Assembly: GCA_035236585.1 (NCBI GenBank)
Contig: CP141139.1
Coordinates: 50,475,217 to 50,539,216 of the forward strand
Source of the DNA: Warburgia ugandensis
Taxonomy: Eukaryota; Streptophyta; Magnoliopsida; Canellales; Canellaceae
Reading direction: 5' to 3'
DNA length: 64,000 nt
The position numbers and the translations under genes were made by a program. Shown here one piece after another: positions 46,655-58,561 of this stretch. Positions within the stretch are counted from its first letter, which is position 1, and every line of letters starts with the position of its first letter. The notes beneath the pieces are model-generated. The model was given only the letters and a program-made list of their open reading frames with translations, made no database searches and was not told the origin of the DNA.

Positions 46655-47263
46655 TTATATAACCAAGGCATGTGCCTGGTCTATTCTAGATTCTTTTCTC
46701 CTAGTCTCTTCATTGAATAGGGCGTCCTTAACTATCGTCATAGTCAGTTTGCCTTTTGGAGTTGAGTTATTAAGGGAGATTACTAGAGTCTCCCAACTTT
46801 CAGGTAAGGAACTTAGCAGTAGCAATGCTTGGCCTTCATCCCTGAGTGGAAACTCTATTGAGACGAACTGATTCACTAGGTTTTGAAATTCACTAGTATG
46901 CTCAGCTATTGATGTACCACTTTTCAGCTTCAAATTCACTAGCCTTTTCATTAACAAGGCTTTGTTATGTACAGTCTTTGCCTGATACATATTCTCTAGC
47001 TTTTTCTAGAGAACATAAGCATTTTCTTCTTGGGCTACATGATGAAAGATACTATGGTTGATCTGACCTGTAGTTTTCAGGTTCATTTTTGTCCACTCCT
47101 TTTCTGAAATACCCTCAACTCTTTTTCCCTCATCATCTAGAGGGTCATGAAAATCTTTGCAGTGTAAAAGATCCTTCATTCTGGGTCTCCATAAGGTGTA
47201 ATTGGTGGCATTGAGTTTTATCATAGCCCCAGTTACAACATTTGCTGAACTAGACTCTTCCAT
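46655..47263 (-). pseudogene. Copia gag
   Basis: An ATG at 47263 opens MEESSSANVVTGAMIKLNA and then NYTLWRPRMKDLL, the usual Copia gag N-terminus (retrotrans_gag/UBN2 type). A stop near 47006 breaks the frame, which resumes from 46990 with MKRLVNLKLKSGTSIAEH and SLPESWETLV. The gag forms the capsid in active elements. The zinc knuckle lies just downstream in the next entry. Confidence 0.85.
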
Positions 47264-47279
47264 GGAGTCTATTCTTTTC

Positions 47280-47684
47280 TAACCGTGAGAAATGAAGTGC
47301 ATGGTTGAGGCAAGAACAGTCAGAAAACCTTGGGAGTAAATTAGAGATGCCCAAGAATTTTTATGTACATGGGGGTATAATTGTCATTTTAGAGGGGTAC
47401 TATTCAGGGGCAGAATTGTAAATATGTAGTTACTGTTTGGGAGGATACTATTTACTGTGTACTGATTAGCGGGGGTACTTTTTACAAGTATAACTATTCA
47501 CGAGTTAACTGTTCACAACTCGGTCTTTGTTTTGATTTGCTACAGTGTTACTGTTGACTCGGAACTGTGACAGTCGATGTTGATTTTTAATTGTTATTTC
47601 GGTGCAGAATTCTGATTTGGCTGCACCGAATTCTGACTTTTGTGTTCTTTCCATTTTGCAAATCTCATGGGTATGGACCCATCA
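47280..47684 (-). repeat. Copia 5' LTR, truncated
   Basis: The outer 115 bp (47570-47684) match the outer part of the 3' LTR. The remaining sequence down to the gag start does not match it: there is no TATA box equivalent, no R/U5 and no primer-binding site before the gag ATG at 47263. The promoter-bearing half has been lost or replaced, so this copy could not be transcribed normally. Confidence 0.7.
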
Positions 47685-47689
47685 GACAT

Positions 47690-50230
47690 TGCCCCAGGTG
47701 TTGACCATCTTTTCCTCATCAAGTGGGTCCGTTTCATGCTCTAGTTTGTTTCTCGTTTTCAAGGCTTCAAATAGCAAATAAGCTGCTGCAATATGCCATA
47801 AGATATTTATTCCAAGTTTCTGATTTGTCTTTAACCAGTTTGTAAAAGCTTGCTGGATGTTTTCGAAGTTCTGAGGTTGTTTTTGGAAGGACTTACAGAG
47901 TAGGCCTAAAGAATTCCAACCGAGTGCGTCTTCAGAGAGTAGTTGATAAAAGGGACAAAGCCTCCAATTATGTTCCATATATGATGATCTCTAGCAGGCA
48001 ATCTTTTGTGGAGCATTTGCCAAAGAAACACTTTAACTCCGTGGTGGCATTTTATATTCCGAATGAGGTTCTATTCATTTATCTTTTAGAGGCCCTATTT
48101 CTTTATTAAGCAGCTTATCCACTGCCTTGACGGAAAACTTACAATCTTCTAATGGGGCCCACATCATTTGATCAGGAAGATCAGGAAGGATGTCCAATGA
48201 TAAGATGATGTCTCTTATCTATTGAGAAAAGGGGTCCAATCTATTCAGATTCCATGCCAATCTAGAATCATGGATCAGATTGCATACCTTGTCATTAATA
48301 TGAGCTGTTCATATAATCAGGTAAGGATCCCAATTCCGTCGAGTTGTCCACCCATTGTCTCGTAGTTTAACCATCACTAATTATCCATCTAATGCCTTGA
48401 AAGAGTTCAGGAAAATGTTTGGTGAGATCCTTCCATATTTACGAAACATTTTTACGTAGGGTCTCCATCTCTGAGATATTTTTCTACAAGGAGAAAATTT
48501 GTTAGAAAGAATTCACCATACTAGTTTAAGCTTCGTGGCTGTCTGCATAAAGAAGACACTTCTGATTCCAAGTCCAACCACGGACATTGGTTTTTGGACG
48601 GATTGCCAAAAGACCAGATGGAGTGGTTTCAAATGGATATTTGCCTGTCCAAAGAAAGTCCCCTTGCATCTTGTGACGTTCCTCAAGGATCTCTGCTGGG
48701 ATAGGCAAGGCTGACGGCGGGTAGTGAGGAATGGCCGAGGTTACAGAGTTAATCAATGTTAACTTGCCACCTTTTCTAGAGTCAATTGTTTCCAACTTGA
48801 TAATTTGGTCTTGATTTTCTCAATCAAAAAGCAATAATGTCTCCTTATGGTTTGCCAGTATATGACCCGAGTACACAAGTAGCTGGATCCTTCAATGTAA
48901 TTATTAATTTTTAAGTCTTTATTAAATTGCTTCCTTACCCAGTATTGAATCTTTCTTGAATAAGCAAGCAGTCTATGATTTGTGCGGGGCAAGGAAGAGA
49001 CCTGCTTGTTTCCCAAATTTATAAAAAAGATTTGATATTTCCCTAATATTATCAAGTGTTGCTTTCAACTAAGCAATCAAGTCTCTACAAACCGCATATG
49101 AGAAATTATGGAAAAGCCTCTATCCAGCACCATGGGTTGCATAGTTTGGCTCCTTATCTTCGCACAAAATAAAGAGATATGGCGAGAGGAGGTTTGCTTG
49201 CTTTAGCCTGTCCGCGGATAGAACCTGTCCAACAATGCTTCATAGACTGAAATGGCGAAGGAGGCTGAGGAGATGCCGAACAGCACGAGTCTGATGATCT
49301 TACGGGAAATACTAATTTTTGTAGCACCCTTGAAAGAAAATCTCAATTGTCCGAGTCAAAGGCTCTTTTCAGATCAGCCTTTATCATCATATTTCCGTGC
49401 TTTGCTTTGGTTTCATAGAAAGAATGCGACATGTTCTCCTGTATGTGTCTGCCAAGAACAAACGCATTCTAAGCAATGGACTGATTCTGTGGACTAAAAC
49501 CTTGGGTTATGTTAGCAAATGGGCTCACTAGGTAATGGCATTTTTAAATTTAGGGATTAAGAAAATGAATGTTTTAGAAATCTCTCTTGAAAGGACATTG
49601 TTTTCAAAGGACGAAGAAACAAATTGATGAATCTAACATTCAATGCGAGGCCTTGCTCTTTGGTAATAGCTCGTGTTAAAGCCATTGTATCCTGGCTCTT
49701 TTGAGGGTCAATACTAAAGACTGCATCGCTCATTAGGGGAGATAGTCTTGTTAAAAATGTTGACAAGGTCAAAATCAGAGGCGTCTTCGTGGATGGCAAA
49801 AAAGCTGACTAAAGAAAGATTTAATTTCCTTCAGAATCTTCTCCAACAGACAGAAAATATAAGTTAGTCTTCGAGCAGAAAGAGCTTATTCCTTCTGCGC
49901 TAGTTGGTGATAGAATGATAAAAACGAGTATTAAGATCCCCTCTAGCTAATCAACTACTTTGGCCATTTATGCCAACAGTAGAGCTTTTGAACTTCATAA
50001 GGATTATGAAGTTCTGTCGCGAGATTACGTTCCTTATGAATATCCACCAAGACAATTGATCTGGACATCAAGCAGCAGCGTTGTAAGTTCGTTTATTTTC
50101 ATCTCAATATTTCCAAATTTGTTAGGTTCCAGTTAGTGAACAAGGACCTCAGCGCTTAAGCTTTCTAGAGATAGCAAAGCTGATAAGGAGTGCTCTGGGT
50201 AGAGTCAACTAACCCATCAAAATCCTGGTG
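47690..50230 (-). mobile_element. L1-type LINE, degenerate RT part
   Basis: On the - strand, pieces of a plant L1-type ORF2 occur in order: KFGNIEMKINELTTLLLDV near 50100, LARGDLNTRFYHSITN near 49920, and an RT-leading block at 49557-49799. The RT blocks NAFVLGRHIQENMSHSFYE and MMIKADLKRAFDSDNW follow near 49470-49360. The RT C-terminal block KLSSWKQLTLEK and GGKLTLINSVTSAIPHYP lies at 48770-48720, and the terminal segment at 47690-47978 ends in NTWGNV. Motif A is DLKRAFD. The endonuclease was not found and many stops are present. The Copia element has inserted at its left (3') end. Confidence 0.72.
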
Positions 50231-51731
50231 TAAGGCCCATGGCATTTCAAATTTATATCTCTTTTCCATCCAACTTTAACCTGATCATTGATCCCTACCA
50301 AATCTGGCAATGCCTAAGAGACGAGAATCAGGAAAGAATTTATCCTAGCTGGGTCCCCAGGTCACGATCAAGGTGCTCCAATATGCGTCATTGCTTATCC
50401 GTCACGTGGGCGTCTCACTTACGGCATTGACGGACGCGAGAATCGGGCTGCCATTGAACTGTGATTTAAAATTTTAAGTTTAATTGAAATAACTGAATTA
50501 TAAACGAAAAAAACCGGCAAAGTGTAGGATATTTTCAATTATTTTCCCTTTTGTTAAGGCATTTTTAAGTTTTTTTTTTTTTTTTTTTTTAAGATGTCAA
50601 AAATAAGCCTTCAAAGCCCAAGCATTCCTAAGTTTTCCAAACCTTTAAAGTTATTCCAAGCCATTTTTCAAGAAATTTCAAGAACCATATTCTCAAGAAT
50701 TTAAAACAATGATGTTATTCAAAAGTTCCAAATCATCCTAACTTTTAAAGTAATTCTAAGTATCCTAAGTGATCAAAATTATTCTTAAGCCTTTAAAGTT
50801 TTCAAAACAATTCTTAAGTTTTCTTTAAAGTTTGCAAAATATTCAAAAGTTTGCAAATTTTCTGAAGTGTTAAATGGTTCCAATGATTCCCTAAAGTTCT
50901 TAGATCTCAATTTTGTTCTCGATTTTATTTGTAAAATTACATTCCACTCAAATTCCAAAAAGAGAAACTCAAATGACATTCAAATTCAAATGCATTCCAA
51001 GATGTAAAAAATGTGAAGAAAACGTATCTCATGTCTTAATCACACCATTGTGTAATTTAGGTACACTGTCACATATAACAGTGGCCTTAAGTATCAAAGA
51101 TTATGTATAATAGTACCATACACCACTTTTTTAACATATTTTTTATGCCCTTTCTTTATATGCAAATTATACCCTTGTAATGCTCAAACTCTATAAATAG
51201 AGGACTCATACAAGTTTTAAAAATAGTTTTCTCTCTATTCTAGAGGTTCTCTCTTGAGTTTTATAAGCATGTTAATTCTAAGCTACTTTTCAAAGTGAAG
51301 TTGAGAATTAGTGAAGTATTTTTCTTCCCTCTTCTTCGTCTTCTTTTCCATTTTTAATTCTCCCTTTTCTAGTTTGCATACATTCTCTTCTCTCTTCTTC
51401 TCCTTTTCTTCCTTTCTCGGAGTGACCTCCATGTATGAGAGGCTCCGCCTTTCATCTTCAACTAGATATTCCAACAAAATTGCTTGCTATCTATAGGAGA
51501 GAAAGGTTGAGAGTTATCACACATATTCGGCAAATGGAACAACCATGTTCTAAGCCATGAGATCCCATGGAGGAAAGAGAAGAAGAAGATTTTCCTTAAG
51601 CTCCTTTATATTCATTACTCTCTATCATTTTTCTTTACATTTTTGTCTCACCCTTTCCTCTCTAGATATTTTGGTAAAGGTGCCCATTATCTACATGGAA
51701 TATGCATATTTCCTAATCTTTCGTGTGTGTG

Positions 51732-51763
<32 letters not shown>

Positions 51764-53230
51764 CACACACAGAGAGAGAGAGAGAGAGAGAGTATGTTTC
51801 TAGTTTTCATCATTTTCTCAAAAAAAAATTCTTATCATTCAATATGTTTCTAAGTTTGTTCAAATAATCCTTTCTAGTGTGCTTTTAGCCCACTACTTTT
51901 AGTTATATGGTCCATGACTTCATTTCATTCCTTGTCCACAAAGTATCTTTTCAACCCAAGGATTATAGTTCCACTCATGTTTTTGACAAGCATGTCAATA
52001 ATTTTCTTATTTTAGTGTTTTTGAAATTCATAGTGTTCCCAATTACTTCTTATTGGAACATGTTTGTAGTCCTCTAACTTTGGTTTTATCATATTTCATG
52101 CCCCATTCATGTCTAGCATATTTTTAGCTTCTAAATGTTTGAAATAATGCTTCTAGCATTTAGATTAATGCATAACCATGTTCTTTTGTCCAATCTATGA
52201 TTCATTATTAGTTCTTGCCATGTTCCATACCACGATGTGCCTATTTTATGTCAATCTCCATGTTTAATAACTTTTCACTATGTTCCAAATACCATTCATG
52301 TTTCTAGTCTTGCTTCTTCCCTCATGTTTCTAATTTCCTAGTTTCATTCATGTAATTCATTTTGTGCTTCAAATTTCTAATGTTTGCTTCCATTGTAACT
52401 TAAGTGTGCATGATTTAAAAATGACTGCTTTCTTTCTTTTCATGATTAAATATGTAATATCTTAACTTTGGAATTCTAAACTAGGCAAAGCCTAGTAGCT
52501 AGTTCCTTGAACTTGGAAGGTCAATGGGGCTCAGTTTGCCTTCATTCTCATTTGTCTTCAACTTTGGAGATGTTTGAACTCCAAATCTTTGGTTTAGTAG
52601 ACCTCTTTAGGTTATTAGAGACCTAAGGCTCTTTCTACCTTTGATAGTGACTCCACTCTCATAATCTACTTAGATTCATGTGAACTTATGTTAAAACTTA
52701 ATAAAAAGTATTTGAAAAGATCAAGCAAATGATATCTCCCATCTTAGTTAACCTTTTTTAACTCAAAATACAATAAACATCTTCCATAAAACACCTAATA
52801 ACCATCCTAAAGCATAATAATTTTCAACTTAGGGTAAGATAAAATCCTCTATTGCACCTAACAAAAGTTTACACCTAGAGTTAAAAAATTTCTGTGGCTT
52901 TGATTGCATAATAGAATCTCATTGAAAAGTAGAATCGGAGATCTTAACAGTCAACAAAGATTGCATTCTTTTTGTAATGAGTAAGAAGAAGGAACTAATT
53001 CATCTTTCGCTTCATTGTCCTTCCATACAACCCCTTTGTTCGATGCTTGTTGAGTTTTTAAATACCAATACATGTTCAAGTTCTTATAAAAGGCCTTTTA
53101 TAGTTAGTTCTAGAAACCACAAGGTGAACTTAAAATTCTATTTTGGCTCTAATTACACGTGCATATATTAAGGGAGTTATGGAATCATAGGAATAAAGTA
53201 GTGAAGGCAAGTCAATTTTTGTGTCAAATG
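50231..53230. other. AT-rich intergenic DNA
   Basis: No gene is supported. It contains a T tract (50570-50590), a pyrimidine-rich region (51300-51420), a compound microsatellite (51723-51792) and loosely repeated AAGTTTTC/CCTTTAAAGT words at 50600-50900. Confidence 0.5.
51723..51792. repeat. Compound microsatellite (GT)n(TA)n(CA)n(GA)n
   Basis: Four dinucleotide runs sit end to end: GT (51723-51740), TA (51742-51762), CA (51763-51770) and GA (51771-51792). Open frames crossing it are artefacts. Confidence 0.95.
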
Positions 53231-53266
53231 GATTCAAATCAAGTGGAAATTAAGTGTTACAGCCAG

Positions 53267-53815
53267 GGTTCCAACAACAATGAGATTGTCCGCTTTGGGG
53301 CACCCATACACTCCTCATGGTTTTGTTCCTTCTCTATTTTTCAGGAAAAAGACCTCGTTGCAGAGAGAGTTGCACCGAACTCTTATAAACCACCCAGTTC
53401 CCTTCTCCCAGGCAATGTAGGACTAACTCTCAGTACCTCACCCATCTTGGGATTCATGCCTCATGGCTTCACCTTCCCCCATTAGAGAATAAGCGTCTAC
53501 CATGAGGGAAACTGACTTTGATACCATTTGTAATAATTGGGGTTCCAACAGCAATAATATTATTTGCTTTGGGGCGCCTATACACCCCTCACGGTTTTGT
53601 TCCTTCTCAGTTTCCCAAGCAAATGGCTTCATTGCTAAGAGAGTTCCACCTAACTCTAATAAACCTCCTAATTCCCTTCCCCTAGGCGGTGTGATTAATT
53701 CTCAATACCTCACCCTTCTTGAGATTCATCCCTCAAGGCTTCATATTAAGGGTGAATTTAGTGCTCCAGTTGTTTTAGAAACTTTTCCTTCTTTGTTCAT
53801 TCCCAATGATGGGGT
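53267..53815. repeat. 274-bp direct duplication
   Basis: Units start GGTTCCAACA(A/G)CAAT at 53267 and 53541. Both contain CGCTTTGGGGC or TGCTTTGGGGC, GGTTTTGTTCCTTCTC and CAATACCTCACCC-type words. Between them is TTTGATACCATTTGTAA. The unit resembles a dispersed plant repeat, but I cannot assign it to a family. Confidence 0.8.
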
Positions 53816-54277
53816 ATGAAGTATTGGAAGCAATATAATCTTTAACTTTTCTCACTACAAAAAACAGGGTTTAGTGGACTTGATGAATATCATTGTGTAT
53901 TAATTTAGACCTCTTTTCTTTATTTTCTAGTCAAGATTAGAGTTGAAGTAGTTTAGTTGATTATAAATTAGAATTAATTAATATAGGTATGAGATACTTA
54001 AGTTTTGTCTTTCAAATGGTTAATTTATGTACTTTTTGTCTTTCAAATATGAGGGCTGACGCTTTCTCATTCATGTATGGATTTGTAGTTTTAAATTTTG
54101 ATGTATGATGATTTCATGATAAGAGGTTCCTTAGAGGAATGGTCTTAATGTTTTAATTGACTTTGATTTTAATACTTATAGTTTAGAAGAATGATCATAA
54201 AATGGTTTTAATGTGTAAATGATTAATTTATTATATGAGTTATGCTAAGATTAGATGAATCATGCTTATGATATTTT
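53816..54277. other. AT-rich DNA before the second RTE LINE
   Basis: Nothing recognisable is present. The homology to the RTE 5' region starts near 54278. Confidence 0.5.
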
Positions 54278-54535
54278 CTTTTCTGATTGCAAATGAATAT
54301 GCATTTGTATATTAGTTTATAAGGAAGAAATGAAAATCATCTTCAGCTTTTAAAACTATGGCAACCCAAAAATGACATGAATTGAAAACTGACATTCCCT
54401 CAAGCTAGGGCGTTCCCCATAAGTGATGTACTGCATCAAATCCTGAGTGCAGTGAAAAATAACAAGGGTTGCTAGGGCGTTCTCCCAAAAGCGATGCACT
54501 ACATCGGATCCTAGGTGTAGTGAAAAATGGGCAAG

Positions 54536-54750
54536 GACATAACCTTATTCCGGCCTGGTCTGGTATGGAATGAACTTATAATTTGATGATCGAGTCGATT
54601 CCATGATTATAAGTTCATAACCCCAGTCCATTCCCATTTTGGACGGAACAGATCTACTAATTCTTTTATTCCAGTTAGTAAGAGGGATCTTGAACTAAGA
54701 AATAGACTCTAGAAGCTAAAAGAGGGTATCCTGAGCAATTGCAATAATTG
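54536..54750. mobile_element. About 215-bp insertion in the RTE 5' region
   Basis: In the other RTE LINE the third CTAG(A/G)GCG repeat follows directly after GGGCAAGGGTTG. Here about 215 bp intervene. The insert has inverted words AACTTATAAT (54572) and ATTATAAGTT (54606) around a 24-base centre, with GGAATG on one side and CATTCC on the other. It may be a small MITE; no target duplication was resolved. Confidence 0.5.
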
Positions 54751-54837
54751 CTGCTAGAGCATCTCCTTAGAAGCAAAGCGCTGCATCAGAACCCAGGTGC
54801 AGTGAAAAATGGACATGGGTTCACGCCATGGAGGTCG

Positions 54838-55330
54838 AGAAAGGCGATAGTAAATAGGATATCTCTAGAACATAAGATTTGTATCGCAACATGGAATATA
54901 GGGACATTGACAGGTAAGAGTTTGGAGTTAGTAGATGCGATGAAACGTAGGAGAGTCAAAATCGCATGTATCCAAGAAACCAAGTGAAAAGGAGCTAAAG
55001 CTAGAGAAATAGACGGGTATAAATTATGGTATGTAGGAAAGGAAAATAATAGAAATGGCGTAGGAATAATAGTGAATAAGGAATTAAAGGATAAAATTAT
55101 GGAAGTTAACAAAATTAGGGATAGAATTATAATAATAAAACTTGTTCTAGGAGACCAGATTATAAATGTTATAAGTGCATACGCACCACAAGTTGGGTTA
55201 TAAGATATAATTAAGAGGCAGTTTTGGGAAGATATAGAGGGAGTCATGCAAGAAATTCCCAACACTAAGGGGATATTTATCGGAGCAGACTTAAATAGCC
55301 ATGTAGGAAAAGATAAGGATATGATAGAAT
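54838..55330 (+). pseudogene. RTE LINE endonuclease N-terminal part
   Basis: Segments CIATWNIGTLTGKSLE, ACIQETK (followed by a stop), IIIKLVLGDQIINVIS, APQVGL-like wording and GADLNSHVGKDKD occur on the + strand. These are the first half of the EEP endonuclease. In-frame stops near 54985 and 55200 disable it. The domain's second half lies in the repeated block that follows. Confidence 0.8.
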
Positions 55331-58300
55331 ACACAGAGGGTATGGTATAGGTGAACGAAATGAGATGGGGGAGAATATCCTCGATTTTGCTTTGTCATAT
55401 AGCTTGTCCATTGCAAATACACTCTTTAAGAAGAGGGATGAACACTTAATAACCTTTAAACGTGGACTTCATAAAGACTTTTTTCTAAATAGGAATAATG
55501 AACGATCTATATATAAGGATTGTAAGGTGATACTTGGTGAGAGTTTAACCTCACAACATATATTAATGATTATGGATATCCATATCAAAAAATGGAAAAA
55601 AGGAAATGAACCTAATAGGTATTCAAAAACTAAGTGGTGGAACTTAAAAGGAGAGAAAATAACCTCATTCACAAATAAGTTGATGGTAGAAGGAATTTGG
55701 AACTATGAAGCAGAAGTAAATACCATGTGGATTAATATTGCTGAATCCATTAAAAAAGTGGCAAAAGATGTCTTAGGAGTATCTAAAGGTAAAAGGCAAT
55801 TAGTTAAGGAAACCTGGTGGTGGAGTGAAACAGTGCAAAAATTTATTGAAGAAAAACATATGCTTTTTAAAGCATGACAGAAGACTAGAAATAATGAAAG
55901 TATGAACTATATAAGAATGCTAAAAAGGTTGCTAAGAGAATAGTAAGTGAGGCTAAACTTAAAGCATATGATGAGCTCTATAATAGACTAGGAATAAGAG
56001 AAGGTGATAAAGATGTGTTTAAACTTGTAAAAATAAGAGACAGAAGGGTAAGGACTTAGATCATGTTAGGTGTATTAGAAGAGATGATCAAAGGGTATTA
56101 GTCAAAGATGATGAGATCAAACAAAGGTGGGAAACATACACAGAGGGTATGGTATAGGTGAACAAAATGAGATGGGGGAGAATATCCTCGATTTTGCTTT
56201 GTCATATAGCCTGTCCATTGCAAATACACTCTTTAAGAAGAGGGATGAACACTTAATAACCTTTAAAAGTGGACTTCATAAAGACTTTTTTCTAAATAGG
56301 AATAATGAACGATCTATATATAAGGATTGTAAGGTGATACTCGGTGAGAGTTTAACCTCACAACATATATTAATGGTTATGGATATCCATATCAAAAAAT
56401 AGAAGAAAGGAAATGAACATAATAGGTATTCAAAAACTAAGTGGTGGAACTTAAAAGGAGAGAAAATAACCTCATTCACAAATAAGTTGATGGTAGAAGG
56501 AATTTGGAACTATGAAACAGAAGTAAATACCATGTGGATTAATATTGCTGAATCCATTAAGAAAGTGGCAAAAGATGTCTTAGGAGTATCTAAAGGTAAA
56601 AGGCAATTAGTTAAGGAAACATGGTGGTGGAGTGAAACAGTGCAAAAATTTATTGAAGAAAAACATATGCTTTTTAAAGCATGACAGAAGACTAGAAATA
56701 ATGAAAGTATGAACTATATAAGAATGCTAAAAAGGTTGTTAAGAGAATAGTAAGTGAGGCTAAACTTAAAGCATATGATGAGCTCTATAATAGACTAGGA
56801 ATAAGAGAAGGTGATAAAGATGTGTTTAAACTTGTAAAAATAAGAGAACAGAAGGGTAAGGACTTAGATTATGTTAGGTGTATTAGAAGAGATGATCAAA
56901 GGGTATTAGTCAAAGATGATGAGATCAAACAAAGGTGGGAAACATACACAGAGGGTATGGTATAGGTAAACAAAATGAGATGGGAGAGAATATCCTGGAT
57001 TTTGCTTTGTCATATAGCCTGTCCATTGCAAATACACTCTTTAAGAAGAGGGATGAACACTTAATAACCTTTAAAAGTGGACTTCATAAAGACTTTTTTC
57101 TAAATAGGAATAATGAACGATCTATATATAAGGATTGTAAGGTGATACTTGGTGAGAGTTTAACCTCACAACATATATTAATGGTTATAGATATCCATAT
57201 CAAGAAATGGAAGAAAGGAAATGAACATAATAGGTATTCAAAAACTAAGTGGTGGAACTTAAAAGGAGAGAAAATAACCTCATTCACAAATAAGTTGATG
57301 GTAGAAGGAATTTGGAACTATGAAACAGAAGTAAATACCATGTGGATTAATATTGCTGAATCCATTAAGAAAGTGGCAAAAGATGTCTTAAGAGTATCTA
57401 AAGGTAAAAGGCAATTAGTTAAGGAAACATGGTGGTGGAGTGAAACAGTGCAAAAATTTATTGAAGAAAAACATATGCTTTTTAAAGCATGACAGAAGAC
57501 TAGAAATAATGAAAGTATGAACAATATAGGAATGCTAAAAAGGTTGCTAAGAGAATAGTAAGTGAGGCTAAACTTAAAGCATATGATGAGCTCTATAATA
57601 GACTAGGAATAAGAGAAGGTGATAAAGATGTGTTTAAACTTGTAAAAATAAGAGAACAGAAGGGTAAAGACTTAGATTATGTTAGGTGTATTAGAAGAGA
57701 TGATCAAAGGGTATTAGTCAAAGATGATGAGATCAAACAAAGGTGGGAAACATACACAGAGGGTATGGTATAGGTGAACAAAATGAGATGGGAGAGAATA
57801 TCCTGGATTTTGCTTTGTCATATAGCCTGTCCATTGCAAATACACTCTTTAAGAAGAGGGATGAACACTTAATAACCTTTAAAAGTGGACTTCATAAAGA
57901 CTTTTTTCTAAATAGGAATAATGAACGATCTATATATATGGATTGTAAGGTGATACTTGGTGAGAGTTTAACCTCACAACATATATTAATGGTTATAGAT
58001 ATCCATATCAAAAAATGGAAGAAAGGAAATGAACATAATAGGTATTCAAAAACTAAGTGGTGGAACTTAGAAGGAGAGAAAATAACCTCATTCACAAATA
58101 AGTTGATGGTAGAAGGAATTTGGAACTATGAAACAGAAGTAAATACCATGTGGATTAATATTGCTGAATCCATTAAGAAAGTGGCAAAAGATGTCTTAGG
58201 AGTATCTAAAGGTAAAAGGCAATTAGTTAAGGAAACATGGTGGTGGAGTGAAATAGTGCAAAAATTTATTGAAGAAAAACATATGCTTTTTAAAGCATGA

Positions 58301-58561
58301 CAGAAGACTAGAAATAATGAAAGTATGAACAATATAAGAATGCTAAAAAGGTTGCTAAGAGAATAGTAAGTGAGGCTAAACTTAAAGCATATGATGAGCT
58401 CTATAATAGACTAGGAATAAGAGAAGGTGATAAAGATGTGTTTAAACTTGTAAAAATAAGAGAACAGAAGGGTAAGGACTTAGATCATGTTAGGTGTATT
58501 AGAAGAGATGATCAAAGGGTATTAGTCAAAGATGATGAGATCAAACAAAGGTGGGAAACAT
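55331..58561 (+). repeat. 808-bp tandem repeat, four copies, within the RTE LINE
   Basis: Copies begin with ACACAGAGGGTATGG at 55331, 56138, 56946 and 57754. Spacings are 807, 808 and 808 bp; copy 1 lacks one A in AAGAGAACAG near 56030. Each copy encodes the endonuclease C-terminal part and the linker up to the start of the RT region (NEMGENILDFALSYSL, SLTSQHILM, KETWWWSE). All four share loss of the three codons before the QIDF-type aspartate, so that deletion came before the duplication. At each junction the sequence GAAACATAC joins ACACAGAGGG with a 4-bp overlap, ATAC. The last copy leads into the normal continuation TACTTTCAAAAATTG. Confidence 0.95.

Larger units (their letters stand above)
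42653..47684 (-). mobile_element. Ty1/Copia retrotransposon, Tork/TNT1-like, degenerate
   Basis: The outer ends read TGTTAGG..CCCATCA. Flanking pentamers GACAC (42648-42652) and GACAT (47685-47689) match at four of five bases. On the - strand the order is 5' LTR, gag, protease, integrase, reverse transcriptase, RNase H, polypurine tract and 3' LTR, the Copia order. RT wording such as MDVKTAFLYGDLEEDIYMEQ places it with Tork/TNT1-like elements. All ORFs are interrupted. Over the 115 bp that the two LTRs share, I count nine differences, about 92 percent identity, so the insertion is old. It sits inside the tail of the L1 LINE. Confidence 0.9.

Noticed and set aside
55331-58561. CRISPR array or gene cluster suggested by repeated 185-codon frames
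   Set aside because: The repeated frames are copies of one LINE segment; unit length and content exclude CRISPR and a host gene family.
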